This document shows positions 36,188 through 44,842 of a stretch of DNA of 64,000 bases, in pieces. Position 1 is the stretch's first letter, and every line of letters begins with the position of its first letter. The DNA comes from Arthrobacter alkaliphilus (lineage in GTDB: Bacteria > Actinomycetota > Actinomycetes > Actinomycetales > Micrococcaceae). The notes under the pieces are model-generated. The model was not told the DNA's origin. It searched no databases and was given only the letters and a program-made list of their open reading frames with translations. The stretch is from the NCBI RefSeq assembly GCF_021483235.1, contig NZ_JAKEEC010000006.1:68253-132252 (forward strand), read 5' to 3'. Position numbers and translations under genes: made by a program.

Positions 36188-36236
36188 GCGGGGCATCTGG
36201 CGCCATAGCAGGCTGTTCGAGCCGGGCGCCCTGGCG

Positions 36237-37058
36237 TCAGTAGGACAATGACCGGTAGATCATTTCGGCGTCCTTGACGTCATTTTCCGCAGCGAAATCC
36301 GCGGCAGGTACCTTGGCGTTTTGCTCCCGGCTTCGGCCTTGGAAGAGGCCGCCGAACGTGGAGTAGACGCCAGGGTGGGTGGGGGAAGCAATGTACACGG
36401 TGTCCTCGGCGGTGCCCAAAAGCATCTCGTTGACCGTTCCTCCGCCTCCGCCTGCGGCGGCGGTTGTGTAGAGGACATTGGCGGGTCCGTAGTTGGGGAT
36501 GGACAGCCCAGTCTTAGTGTTGATGGCAACGCACTGGAAGCCGCACGAACCCGTGGGGTCCATTTTGAAGTTGTTCGCCCCGTAAGCGCTTTGCTTGGTG
36601 AAACTTGATGCCGTGATGTCAAAGCCGCCAGGGCTTGTCAGATGGACGGTCTCGGTTCCATCCCCGCTCTCGTAGGTCCGCACCAGCCAAGTCGAGGGGT
36701 ATTTCAGCGTGTACCCTGCCTGGGGCGACGTGAACGAATTCCATCCCGCGTATGCATCCTCCTGGACGGATGGATCCGCCGCTGGCGCTGGCGCAGGCGC
36801 AGGCTCCGAAGCTGGGGCCGTCGTCGAAGGCGCACTCTCCGAAGCGCTCGGCGAAGCTGGGGCCGTCGTCGAAGGCGCACTCTGCGAAGCGCTCGGCGAA
36901 GCCGGGGCCGTCGTCGAAGGCGCACTCTCCGAAGCCGGTGCCGCCGTCGTGCTCGTCGCAGCGACGGGCCGACCGGCAGTGCAGCCCGTTGCGCCGCCTA
37001 ATAGGACGGCAAGACCAGCAAAAGCGGCCAGCCACCGGGTTCCGCGCATTTTCTCCAT
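36237..37058 (-). CDS. Lipoprotein with Ala/Pro/Ser/Thr repeat linker
   Basis: A 273-residue exported lipoprotein. Start ATG 37058 has GGGGGA six bases upstream; the signal peptide ends with ATGC (lipobox-like) before TAGRPVAA. Residues ~35-90 form a low-complexity linker containing a 15-residue repeat (SAPSTTAPASPSAS-type) three times. A globular C-terminal domain of ~170 residues (from about AGWNSFTSPQAGYTLKYP) is reminiscent of PsbP-like/LpqN-like envelope domains. Function unknown. It ends convergently with the gentisate operon. Confidence 0.75.
   Translation of the reverse strand: MEKMRGTRWLAAFAGLAVLLGGATGCTAGRPVAATSTTAAPASESAPSTTAPASPSASQSAPSTTAPASPSASESAPSTTAPASEPAPAPAPAADPSVQEDAYAGWNSFTSPQAGYTLKYPSTWLVRTYESGDGTETVHLTSPGGFDITASSFTKQSAYGANNFKMDPTGSCGFQCVAINTKTGLSIPNYGPANVLYTTAAAGGGGGTVNEMLLGTAEDTVYIASPTHPGVYSTFGGLFQGRSREQNAKVPAADFAAENDVKDAEMIYRSLSY
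36808..36942 (-). repeat. 45-base in-frame tandem repeat (three copies)
   Basis: Three consecutive 45-base units (36808-36852, 36853-36897, 36898-36942). The first two are nearly identical; the third diverges at its end. They encode the 15-residue linker repeats of the lipoprotein and keep the reading frame, so copy number can vary without damaging the protein. Confidence 0.9.
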
Positions 37059-37539
37059 CAAATTCCCCCATATCGAAATTGTTCCCCCATGCCGGTTTAG
37101 TCGCTGGGAAACACAGTTGATCCGGCCCTGCGCGAAAGCCGCACCAGTGCTCAAAGAAAGAATCGTCTATCAACGGTCACGCGGAAAGATCCTTGAAATA
37201 ACAGATTTGTAACTTCATTTGGGTTGGTTCCCATTCGTTCCCGCGGTCACTCCACCGACCCGCGGCCGGTCGCCAGGGGGTGGCTAATGGAATACGCCTG
37301 GCTGAGTGGCAGGCGTCCGAAAAGGATGTTGACGTCCACTGGCGCCCACCGCGTGGTGGATCAGACTTGCGAGGGACGGGGACGGATCCACGCCGAATTC
37401 GCGTCGCACGAACCTTGCATCCATAAGCATGCTTAGTACCCTAGTAGACCGAAGCGGACCATAAAACACCAAAACCTCAAGGTTCCCCGGATGTAGTGAC
37501 CCGGCAGGGGCCACACCGAAAAGTTAGGAGAGTATCCAC
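37059..37539. other. Intergenic region without a gene
   Basis: About 480 bases, less GC-rich than its surroundings, between the divergent lipoprotein and AhpD-like genes. No convincing open frame is seen. A perfect 12-base palindrome, AACCTCAAGGTT, lies at 37473-37484, about 55 bases before the AhpD-like gene, and could be a regulator site. No clear -35/-10 pair was recognised. Confidence 0.6.
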
Positions 37540-38103
37540 ATGCCACGCATTCCCGCCCACACCGTTGCCACAGCTCCTGATGCATCCAAGGAATCCGCAC
37601 GGAAACTTGAGAAAAAGATGGGCAAACTGCTCAACATCCACGCCGGAATGGCCCACTCACCCGTCGTGATAGCCTCCTACGAAGCAATGTCCTCCGCCAT
37701 CGCCGCCCACGGCACCTTCGACGCCCGCACCCGCGAAGCGATCGCCCTGGCGGTCGGAAACCAGAACGGCTGCGACTACTGTCAAGCCGCACACACCCTC
37801 TCGGCACGGCGGGCCGGCTTGAAAGACGATCAAATCCTCGCAGTCCGGGCCGGGGATGTGGATTTCGACGACAAACTCGCGGCGATCACCGGCGTCGCCC
37901 GTGAAGCCGCGGCCCGGACCGGGAACGTCTCCGACGCGACCTGGCAGGCCGCCCTCGACGCCGGCTGGAGCCCCGAGGAACTCTCCGAGGCGTTCGCCCA
38001 CATCGCGGCGAACCTTTACACCAATTACTTCAACCACTACGCCGGGACGGAACTGGACCTTCCCTCCGCCCCCGAACTCACCGCCGACGCGCCCCTCTCT
38101 TGA
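37540..38103 (+). CDS. AhpD-like / carboxymuconolactone decarboxylase family protein
   Basis: A 187-residue helical protein with the AhpD signature GCDYCQAAH: a CxxC pair followed by His (about residues 78-86). Such proteins are peroxidase-linked disulfide reductases or related antioxidant proteins. The peroxidase-family name (carboxymuconolactone decarboxylase) is historical for copies that keep the CxxC. TTAGGAGAG precedes the ATG. No AhpC or peroxiredoxin gene is nearby. Confidence 0.87.
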   Translation: MPRIPAHTVATAPDASKESARKLEKKMGKLLNIHAGMAHSPVVIASYEAMSSAIAAHGTFDARTREAIALAVGNQNGCDYCQAAHTLSARRAGLKDDQILAVRAGDVDFDDKLAAITGVAREAAARTGNVSDATWQAALDAGWSPEELSEAFAHIAANLYTNYFNHYAGTELDLPSAPELTADAPLS

Positions 38104-38180
38104 GGCTGGAAGACTTGATCTGCACCGCGGTCCGGCAGTGGGGGTTGTCCCCTCGGTCCCGTTCGGGAAAGGATTGCCCG

Positions 38181-38966
38181 GTGAGATTCTGGAATGCCGT
38201 GGGAACGGAGCCCGCGGGCAAGTTGCCGTCCGTGTCTGTGGTAATACCGTGCCTGGACGACGCCGGCCTGCTCGAGGCGTGCCTGCAGACCCTGGGTCGC
38301 CAAACGCGGGCGCCTCTGGAGGTCATCGTGGTGGACAATGGCTGCACCGACGACAGTGCACGTGTTGCCGCCCGTTTCGGTGCCCGTGTCATCCCGGAGG
38401 CGACACCGGGTATTCCGGCCGCTGCCTGCGCAGGATACGACGCCGCCTTTGGAGACATTATCGCCCGGTGCGACGCGGATTCGCTCTTGCCCCCGGAGTG
38501 GATCGGGCGGATCGCGGCGGCGTTCGCCCAGGATCCCCGGCTCACTGCCGTGACGGGCATGGGAACGTTTGCTCTGGCGCGGCCTGCAGCCCAGATCCTG
38601 TCGTTTCTCTATCTGGGATCGTACTATCTGTTTGCCGGCGCCGCCTTGGGTCACTGGCCGTTGTTCGGGTCCAACATGGCTGTGCGTGCTGCGAGCTGGC
38701 AGCAGGTCCGCGGCCAGGTGCACCGCAACGACAAGGAACTCCATGACGATCTGTGCCTGAGTTTCCACCTGGGACCGGCGAGCAGGATCCGCCTTGACCC
38801 GTCCCTGCAGTGCGGTATGTCCCCGCGTGCCATTGGCACCTGGGCCGGCCTCCGGCTCCGGTTTCGGCGTGGCCTGCACACTTTGGCGGTGCACTGGGCT
38901 GTGCAATCGCCGGGCCGGCGCTGGCAGGCCCGGCTCATCGCGCCGGCGAACGGCAGGCGCACTTGA
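38181..38966 (+). CDS. Family 2 glycosyltransferase
   Basis: A 261-residue GT-A enzyme. The nucleotide-binding start is VSVVIPCLDDAGLLEACL, followed by VIVVDNGCTDDSA and the metal-binding DxD region CDADSLLPPEW; the later KELHDDLCLSF holds the acceptor-side acidic residues. Start GTG 38181 is supported by GAAAGGA about 8 bases before it; the frame is open further upstream to 38100. A hydrophobic stretch (SFLYLGSYYLFAGAAL) may touch the membrane. It ends 24 bases from the carotenoid operon, convergently, so it might glycosylate the carotenoid, but this rests on position only. Confidence 0.82.
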   Translation: MRFWNAVGTEPAGKLPSVSVVIPCLDDAGLLEACLQTLGRQTRAPLEVIVVDNGCTDDSARVAARFGARVIPEATPGIPAAACAGYDAAFGDIIARCDADSLLPPEWIGRIAAAFAQDPRLTAVTGMGTFALARPAAQILSFLYLGSYYLFAGAALGHWPLFGSNMAVRAASWQQVRGQVHRNDKELHDDLCLSFHLGPASRIRLDPSLQCGMSPRAIGTWAGLRLRFRRGLHTLAVHWAVQSPGRRWQARLIAPANGRRT

Positions 38967-38990
38967 TGTATGCCGGATTGCGTGCCGGGG

Positions 38991-39869
38991 TTAGGTGGCG
39001 GAGTACCAGAGCAGCAACATGGTGACGAGGAACCCGGTCAGATAGTTCAACCAGAGGAACCGTTTCCAGCCATCGTTGCTGCGTTCGGCGTCCCGCAGTT
39101 GGAGTGATCGGTAGGGCCAGACGTTGGCCAGGTATGGTACGGCCAGCAGCGCCCCGAGCGCTCCCGGCCAACCGGTGGGAAGCATTAGAAGCCCTGCGGC
39201 TGCGTAAGCTGCCAGGACCAACCGTACGGTTGCGGCGGGACCGAGGACGGTGGCGACGGAGCCGATGCCGGCCTGACGGTCCGCTGCGATATCCTGCACG
39301 GCGCCGAAGGCGTGGCTTGCCATTCCCCAGAGGAAGAACGCGCCCAGGAGCGCCCACAGGGCGCCAGTGAAGTGGGCCTGGGCAAGGACCAGCCCGAACA
39401 GGGCCGGGCTGACGAAGTGGAAGCTGGATGTCATGGAGTCCAGGAAGGGCCGTTCTTTGAAACGCAGGCCCGGTGCACTGTAAGCGACCACCGCGAACAA
39501 GCTCATCGCCAGGACGACTCCTGACAGCCAGGTCCCGGCGGCCAGCAGGTATGCCAGGAACGGCAGCGGCAGCAGCACCGCGGCGCGCAGGGTGATCCGG
39601 TGCCGGGATCTTTCCAGCACCGCTCCTTCGATGCCGCCCTTGCGCGGGTTGTGCAGATCGGATTCGTAGTCGAAGACGTCATTGATCCCGTACATGGCCA
39701 GGTTGTAGGGAATCAGGAAGAACACAGTTCCGATCACCAGAGTCAGGTCAACGGCATGGGTGGTGACCAGGTACGCGGCGGCGAACGGATAGGCCGTGTT
39801 GACCCACGAGACAGGCCGCGAGGAGATGAACAGTGTGGCCACTACGGAGCGGCTTTTGAGCTTAGTCAC
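38991..39869 (-). CDS. crtEb: Lycopene elongase (UbiA-family prenyltransferase)
   Basis: A 292-residue polytopic membrane prenyltransferase. The two Asp-rich motifs are NDVFDYESD and DIAADRQAGIG. The placement after crtYe/crtYf and the length match CrtEb, which adds two C5 units from dimethylallyl diphosphate to lycopene to give a C50 acyclic carotenoid (flavuxanthin type). The GTG start overlaps the stop of the previous gene by 8 bases. It is the last gene of the crt operon. Confidence 0.88.
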   Translation of the reverse strand: MTKLKSRSVVATLFISSRPVSWVNTAYPFAAAYLVTTHAVDLTLVIGTVFFLIPYNLAMYGINDVFDYESDLHNPRKGGIEGAVLERSRHRITLRAAVLLPLPFLAYLLAAGTWLSGVVLAMSLFAVVAYSAPGLRFKERPFLDSMTSSFHFVSPALFGLVLAQAHFTGALWALLGAFFLWGMASHAFGAVQDIAADRQAGIGSVATVLGPAATVRLVLAAYAAAGLLMLPTGWPGALGALLAVPYLANVWPYRSLQLRDAERSNDGWKRFLWLNYLTGFLVTMLLLWYSAT

Positions 39870-40209
39870 GATCTGGTTCCTTACCGGCCGTCAGCAGCAT
39901 CCACAAGGCGGGCAACAGCACGGCCGCACCCAGCACGTAGGCGAAATCCTCCACCGGAGCGAGCCCGATCCGCCACCCTGACGTGTGCTCGGCACTGTAC
40001 GCGAACAGGCCGGCCGCGATCATCAAGTTATCGAAACCGGCCGTGAGTACACACAACACGCCGAACACGAGCAGCCCGGCGGCGAGGGTCCTTCGCGATG
40101 GCCAGGCCGCCAAGCCCTTGCCAGCCCGCCTGCGCATCATCAGGGCGCTGGCGAGCGTCGCCGCGGCCGCGAGGACCAGAAAGCCCAGATCAAGCAGGAG
40201 GTACGTCAT
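39862..40209 (-). CDS. crtYf: C50 carotenoid epsilon-cyclase subunit
   Basis: A 115-residue membrane protein with three predicted helices and the lycopene-cyclase-domain segment GWRIGLAPVEDFAYVLGA. It forms a heterodimer with the subunit encoded just before it. It overlaps the crtYe stop by 4 bases (ATGA), as expected for equal expression. Assigned as the second subunit by order; which of the Ye/Yf types it is depends on alignment. Confidence 0.85.
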   Translation of the reverse strand: MTYLLLDLGFLVLAAAATLASALMMRRRAGKGLAAWPSRRTLAAGLLVFGVLCVLTAGFDNLMIAAGLFAYSAEHTSGWRIGLAPVEDFAYVLGAAVLLPALWMLLTAGKEPDRD

Positions 40210-40574
40210 CTCGGCTCCAGCTTCGCCGCCGAAGATGGCTGTCCGGCTGGCCGGAATGAGCCGGTATCCAGCCGGCGTGCAATCAGGACAAAGAGGTTCA
40301 TCGTCAGATAGCACAGGAACAGGAGGAACACCGGTTCCTCAAGCGGAAGGTCGGGAGCGAGCAGAATACCGGACATGACGGGCGTTTCTCCCCGGTAGAA
40401 AATGCCCAGGCCGATGCCGGCCAGATCCCACGCCAGGAAGAACGCGAGCCCGCACCCCAGGACAACAGTGGCAGCTGGCGGCGCCGCCCGGAAAAACAAC
40501 TTCAGCCGCCAGTCCAACACCACCATCCCGGCCAGGGAGAACAGCAGCACGGCCAAGTATACGAACCCCGTCAC
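40206..40574 (-). CDS. crtYe: C50 carotenoid epsilon-cyclase subunit
   Basis: A 122-residue membrane protein with three predicted helices and the cyclase-domain motif LLAPDLPLEEPVFLLFLCY. The GTG at 40574 overlaps the stop of crtI by 4 bases; the ~36 upstream in-frame residues belong to crtI in another frame. Together with the next gene it would cyclise the C50 chain ends, giving decaprenoxanthin-type end groups. Confidence 0.86.
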   Translation of the reverse strand: MTGFVYLAVLLFSLAGMVVLDWRLKLFFRAAPPAATVVLGCGLAFFLAWDLAGIGLGIFYRGETPVMSGILLAPDLPLEEPVFLLFLCYLTMNLFVLIARRLDTGSFRPAGQPSSAAKLEPR

Positions 40575-42211
40575 GGGGCCACCTCCGGCACCCGCCCAGT
40601 GACCGGGATCAGCGGTTCGTCCATGGCCGTGGTCGTGGTGTCCCTGCGCATCCGTTTGAGCAGGATTTCGGCGCTGATCAGGCACATAGGCAACCCGATT
40701 CCGGGAATGGTGGTTCCGCCGGCGTAGTAGAGGCCCTCGACTTTCCGGCTTTTGTTGCGCCCCCGCAGAAAGGCGCTTTGCTTAAGGACGTGGGCCGGGC
40801 CCAGCACGCCGCCGCGCCAGGAGTTGTAGTCCGTGGCGAAGTCGGCCGGTCCCAGGGTGCGGCGCACCTTGATCCGTTCAGCAAGGTCCTCGATGCCTGC
40901 CCAGCTGGAAAGCTGGGCAATGGCGCCATCGGCGACGGCCTCGACGCGGGCGTCCCCGTCCCGGTTGATCCCGCCGGCGCCCAAGCGGGTGTCGGGCGGG
41001 ACGGGCACCAGGATGAACAGGTTCTCCCCGCCCTCGGGCGCCACGGTCTGGTCAGTGGCGCTGGGCTTGCACACATAGAACGACGCCGGATCAGGCACCT
41101 GCGTCGGACTGCGGAAGATCGCGTTGAAGTTCGCATCCCAATCCCGGGTGAACAGCAGGCTGTGGTGGGAAAGCTGTGGCAGCTTCCCGGTCACGCCCAG
41201 CATGACCAGTACCGCGCCGGGACCGGCGACACGCTTGTTCCAGTACCGTTCCGGGTAGCTCTGCAGAGGCCTGGGCAGGAGTCTGGTTTCGGTGTGGTGC
41301 AGGTCGGCGGCGGACACCACCGCGTTGGCGGCCAGCACCTCGGTTTTGCCGCTCCCGTCACGGTACCGGACCCCGACGGCGCGGGGTCGGCTGCGCGGAC
41401 GGCTGTCGGTGAGGATGGCGGTGGCATCGGCGCCGGTGATGATCTGCGCCCCTTCGGCTTCGGCGAGGGCGCGGACGGCGTCGACGATGCGGATGAAGCC
41501 GCCCTGCGGATACAGAACTCCGTCGTCCAGGTCCAGGTGGCTCATCAAGTGGTACATGCTGGGCGTGAGTTTCGGCGCCGAGCCAAGAAATACCGCCGGG
41601 TACCCCAGGATTTGCCGCAACCTCTGGTCCTGCACGAACCGGCCCGCGTAACGGTCAAGGGATTCGAGCAGCAGCCTGGCCAGTTTCGGCGCACCGCGCA
41701 GGATATCGGGCGTCAGGAGCGGGGCGAACGATGCGAACGACGTGTAGAGGAAGTACTTTTTCGCCAGCCCGTAGGTTTCCTCGGCCGAGTCAAGGTACGC
41801 TGCGAGGCTCCGCCCTGCGCCGGGTTGGAGATCCTCGAAGATCCGTTCATTCAGGGCCCGGTCCCGCCTCAGATCGACCGGGCTTTGCTGCCCTTCAAAG
41901 AAAACCCGGTAGCCGGGGTCCAGGACCGTCAAGTCCAGTTGCTCAGCCGCTGAGGTGCCGAGCAGCCTGAAGAAGTGATCGAAGACCTCCGGCATCAGGT
42001 ACCAGGAGGGTCCGGTGTCGAAACGGTAGCCGTCCTTCTCCCAGCTGCCCGCACGGCCGCCCACTTGGGCCTGCTTCTCGAGGACGGTGACGCGGTAGCC
42101 GTCGCGGGCGAGCAGGGCCGCCGAAGCCAGGCCGGCCATACCGGCTCCGATCACGGTGATCCTGCTCCCGGGCGGAACCTCCCTGCCGTGGTGTGCGTCG
42201 GGCCGGCTCAT
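40571..42211 (-). CDS. crtI: Phytoene desaturase
   Basis: A 546-residue CrtI-type FAD desaturase. The N-terminal dinucleotide motif is GAGMAGLASAALLARDGY, then GGRAGSWEKDGYRFDTGPSWY. The C-terminal signature is GLYYAGGTTIPGIGLPMCL. It converts phytoene to lycopene. Start ATG 42211 overlaps the crtB stop by 4 bases (ATGA), so the longer frame upstream is not used. Confidence 0.93.
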   Translation of the reverse strand: MSRPDAHHGREVPPGSRITVIGAGMAGLASAALLARDGYRVTVLEKQAQVGGRAGSWEKDGYRFDTGPSWYLMPEVFDHFFRLLGTSAAEQLDLTVLDPGYRVFFEGQQSPVDLRRDRALNERIFEDLQPGAGRSLAAYLDSAEETYGLAKKYFLYTSFASFAPLLTPDILRGAPKLARLLLESLDRYAGRFVQDQRLRQILGYPAVFLGSAPKLTPSMYHLMSHLDLDDGVLYPQGGFIRIVDAVRALAEAEGAQIITGADATAILTDSRPRSRPRAVGVRYRDGSGKTEVLAANAVVSAADLHHTETRLLPRPLQSYPERYWNKRVAGPGAVLVMLGVTGKLPQLSHHSLLFTRDWDANFNAIFRSPTQVPDPASFYVCKPSATDQTVAPEGGENLFILVPVPPDTRLGAGGINRDGDARVEAVADGAIAQLSSWAGIEDLAERIKVRRTLGPADFATDYNSWRGGVLGPAHVLKQSAFLRGRNKSRKVEGLYYAGGTTIPGIGLPMCLISAEILLKRMRRDTTTTAMDEPLIPVTGRVPEVAP

Positions 42212-43140
42212 GCGCGGCCCCGGTGCAGGGCCGCAGCGGCCGCAAGTTGGCGCAGCCTCAATTGCCTCGGGGTGGTCCGTTGCCCGTACCAAGCGGCAGC
42301 TACCAGGCGCAGTTTGACGGCGTCCGGTACCCGAACGCGCCGGTGAAGGAGTTCGCGGGCCGGGGCCGCCCCCAGGCGCCGGGCGAGCTCGGCGAACAGT
42401 GCATGAACGGCGGCCACTGCGGTGCGGCTACCTGCCGGAAGTTCGGCGATCACGGCCTGCGCTGCGGCAAGGTCGTCCGTGATCTCTGCCAATAACGCGT
42501 CTTTCTGGGTGTCGCTGAACTCCTCCACGCTGATGCCCGGAAAGTAGCTTCGGCCCAGGTCCTGGAAGTCGTCGGCGAGGTCACGCAGGAAATTGATCTT
42601 CTGGAACGCCGCGCCGAGCCGTCTGGCCCCGTCCTCCAGCCGGGACAGGTGCCCGGGGTTGACCATGCGTCCCTGCAGGAAGGCCCGGACGCACATCATG
42701 CCGACCACCTCGGCGGAGCCGTATACGTATTCGTCGAAACTCTCGCGCGTGTGCTCGGAGCGGGCCAGGTCCGCCCGCATGGAGGCGAAGAACGGGCGCA
42801 CCAGCTCCGGCCCGATTCCCACTGCCCGGGCGGTCAGCGCGAAAGCATGGACCACCAAATTCGAGCTGTAGCATCCCTGCACCGCGTCGATGGTGTCCTC
42901 TTCGAGCTTGACCAGGCACGCCCGGACCGCCTCGGGCGCGGAACCTGATCCGGCGCAGGCGCCATCGACGCATTCATCCGCGATCCGGACGAGGGCATAA
43001 ATGTTTTCCACGTGGCGGCGCACAGGCTTTTCCAGGAGGCGCGTGGCGAGCAGGAACGACGTCGAATAGCGGCGGATCACGACGGCGGCCGCTTCCTGGG
43101 CGACCGACGCGTACAGCCGTGCCTGGTCCTGCTGATCCAC
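42208..43140 (-). CDS. crtB: Phytoene synthase
   Basis: A 310-residue head-to-head prenyl synthase that joins two geranylgeranyl diphosphates. The two Asp-rich motifs are RIADECVDG and FLRDLADDFQDLGRSYF. The N-terminal RRYSTSFLLATRLL is typical of the family. The GTG at 43140 shares its first base with the crtE stop and is preceded by AGGAGG. The ~75 in-frame residues upstream are the antisense/other-frame reading of crtE. Confidence 0.93.
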   Translation of the reverse strand: MDQQDQARLYASVAQEAAAVVIRRYSTSFLLATRLLEKPVRRHVENIYALVRIADECVDGACAGSGSAPEAVRACLVKLEEDTIDAVQGCYSSNLVVHAFALTARAVGIGPELVRPFFASMRADLARSEHTRESFDEYVYGSAEVVGMMCVRAFLQGRMVNPGHLSRLEDGARRLGAAFQKINFLRDLADDFQDLGRSYFPGISVEEFSDTQKDALLAEITDDLAAAQAVIAELPAGSRTAVAAVHALFAELARRLGAAPARELLHRRVRVPDAVKLRLVAAAWYGQRTTPRQLRLRQLAAAAALHRGRA

Positions 43141-44225
43141 TACGCCCTCCTGTCCACGGCGCGGTGAAGGAAAGCCTCGAGTGCCGCCACCAGGAGCGGG
43201 GGCAGGTTCGAGGTGTCCAGGGCCTCCTGGGCCTTGGCCGAATACGATCGGACGAGATCCTCGACGTAAGAACGCGCACCGCATCTCTCGAGCAGCAAAC
43301 GGACCTCCTCCGCTTGCGGTGAACTGTGCACTCCTGCCGCGAGGACAGCCGCTATCTGCGGCCACTTTTCGCTCTGACGGGCGTGGACCATCAACGGCGT
43401 TGACTTTTCCGCCGCAAGATCGCCAAACGTGCTTTTGCCCGTGCGGCCTTCCTCGCCGAAGGTCCCCAACAGGTCATCCACCAGTTGAAACGCCGTCCCG
43501 ATCAACCGGCCGACCATCCCGAGACTATCGAGCACCGATTGATCCGCACCCGCCAGAAGCGCCCCTGCGCGCAACGGCGCTTCGAACGAGTACACCGCCG
43601 TCTTCAACCGCGTCATGGCCAGCACGTCCTGCAGCGCCGGATCGTGCCCGGCACCGGAGAACTCGACGTCGAGAAGTTCGCCCCCGGCGGAAGCGAAAAC
43701 GGCGGCGTCCAGTTCCTCCAACAACTGCAACCGCACCTCACCGGGCAGCTCAGCGGTCGCGATCAAGCGGTACGCGCCGGTCAATGCCAGATCACCGGCG
43801 ATGACCGCGACCGACTGTCCGCGGTGCGCCGCCTGGTCCTCGGGAAAACCCTCGGCGGCAGCCAAGTCACGATACTCCCCGGGAAGGTTCCGCACGCCGC
43901 GCCGCTTGAAATCGCCGTCGATCACGTCATCGTGGAGAAGCAAGGCGGTATGCAGCATCTCGAAAGCAGCAGCCACCGGCGCCACAGCCACCGGATCCGT
44001 GCCGCCTAGACCGTTGTAGGAAATGAACACCAACTCGGGCCGGAGCCGTTTGCCGCCCCTCGCGCACCGGCTCAGCGCCTCCCACAGCCGGCCATATCCG
44101 GCTCCGACGGCCGCGGCCCGGACGCGCGCGCTTTCTAAATACTGCTCAAGCACCCGCCCTGCGCGGTCGCGATCATCATCACTGCACAGAACCGGCGCGG
44201 TCTGGCGTGCCAAAGGGATCGTCAT
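43140..44225 (-). CDS. crtE: Geranylgeranyl diphosphate synthase
   Basis: A 361-residue trans-prenyl diphosphate synthase. First Asp-rich motif LLHDDVIDGDFKRRG, second QLVDDLLGTFGEEGRTGKS, with GGKRLRPEL upstream. It supplies C20 diphosphate for the carotenoid operon, of which it is the first gene. ATG 44225 is preferred over the TTG two codons earlier. Its promoter region, shared with idi, carries a palindromic element. Confidence 0.92.
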   Translation of the reverse strand: MTIPLARQTAPVLCSDDDRDRAGRVLEQYLESARVRAAAVGAGYGRLWEALSRCARGGKRLRPELVFISYNGLGGTDPVAVAPVAAAFEMLHTALLLHDDVIDGDFKRRGVRNLPGEYRDLAAAEGFPEDQAAHRGQSVAVIAGDLALTGAYRLIATAELPGEVRLQLLEELDAAVFASAGGELLDVEFSGAGHDPALQDVLAMTRLKTAVYSFEAPLRAGALLAGADQSVLDSLGMVGRLIGTAFQLVDDLLGTFGEEGRTGKSTFGDLAAEKSTPLMVHARQSEKWPQIAAVLAAGVHSSPQAEEVRLLLERCGARSYVEDLVRSYSAKAQEALDTSNLPPLLVAALEAFLHRAVDRRA

Positions 44226-44244
44226 GTGCAACAGTAAACAGGAA

Positions 44245-44269
44245 TATCTCTCACTTATCGAGAGATAAG
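44245..44269. promoter_or_regulatory. Overlapping inverted repeats in the crtE/idi promoter region
   Basis: TATCTCTC (44245-44252) pairs with GAGAGATA (44260-44267) across 7 bases, and CTTATC (44254-44259) pairs with GATAAG (44264-44269) across 4 bases. The two share bases and can form only alternately. The site lies 20 bases upstream of crtE and 16 bases upstream of idi, a good place for the MarR regulator encoded at 44828 to repress both directions. Confidence 0.6.
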
Positions 44270-44284
44270 GGAGGATTGGTATCC

Positions 44285-44842
44285 ATGCGCACCCACCCGC
44301 GGCCGGCCACCGAGCAGGTCGTCCTGGTCGACGCCGACGGCAGCCCCATCGGTGAAGCCGACAAAACGACGGTACACACGAAGGACACGCCCCTGCACCT
44401 GGCGTTTTCCTGCCACCTTTTCAACCAAGAAGGCCAGATTCTGGTGACCAGGCGGGCGCTGACGAAGCAGACATGGCCAGGGGTATGGACCAATTCCTTT
44501 TGCGGGCATCCCACGCCCGGAGAAGACGCTGCCAACGCAGTGATCCGGCGGGCCCACCAGGAACTGGGAATCTGCATCACCGCTCCCGGCCTTGCCCTGC
44601 CCGACTTTCGCTACCGCGCACAAGACGCCTCCGGGATCGTGGAAAACGAAATTTGTCCGGTCTTCACCGCGGTCTTGGACCGTGATCCTGACCCGGTTCC
44701 ACGGGAAGTCTGCCAATGGCGGTGGACGGATCCGGCAGCCCTGTTGGAGGCTGTCACCGCAGCGCCGTGGGCTTTCAGTCCATGGCTGGTGCTTCAACTT
44801 CCCCTTCTTGCCGCTGCAGACCCCGGCCTATTCGCTTCCTGA
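44285..44842 (+). CDS. idi: Isopentenyl-diphosphate delta-isomerase (type 1)
   Basis: A 185-residue Nudix-fold isomerase. The active-site Cys is in TNSFCGHPTPGE, and the second region is NEICPVFTA with the catalytic Glu. It balances isopentenyl and dimethylallyl diphosphate, the building blocks used by CrtE and by the elongase CrtEb. The ATG at 44285 follows GGGAGGA. It is divergent from crtE and overlaps the end of the MarR gene by 15 bases. Confidence 0.93.
   Translation: MRTHPRPATEQVVLVDADGSPIGEADKTTVHTKDTPLHLAFSCHLFNQEGQILVTRRALTKQTWPGVWTNSFCGHPTPGEDAANAVIRRAHQELGICITAPGLALPDFRYRAQDASGIVENEICPVFTAVLDRDPDPVPREVCQWRWTDPAALLEAVTAAPWAFSPWLVLQLPLLAAADPGLFAS

Noticed and set aside
36808..36942. 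Possible CRISPR-like array
   Set aside because: The units are contiguous, in-frame protein repeats without variable spacers.
37473..37484. AACCTCAAGGTT palindrome upstream of the AhpD-like gene as a MerR-type operator
   Set aside because: Only one copy, no promoter with the long spacer typical of MerR control and no MerR gene nearby; noted only within the intergenic entry.
42211..43365. N-terminal extensions of the crtB and crtI frames as fused domains
   Set aside because: The extra residues lie in other frames of neighbouring crt genes, and the overlapping ATGA/GTG starts explain the true N-termini.
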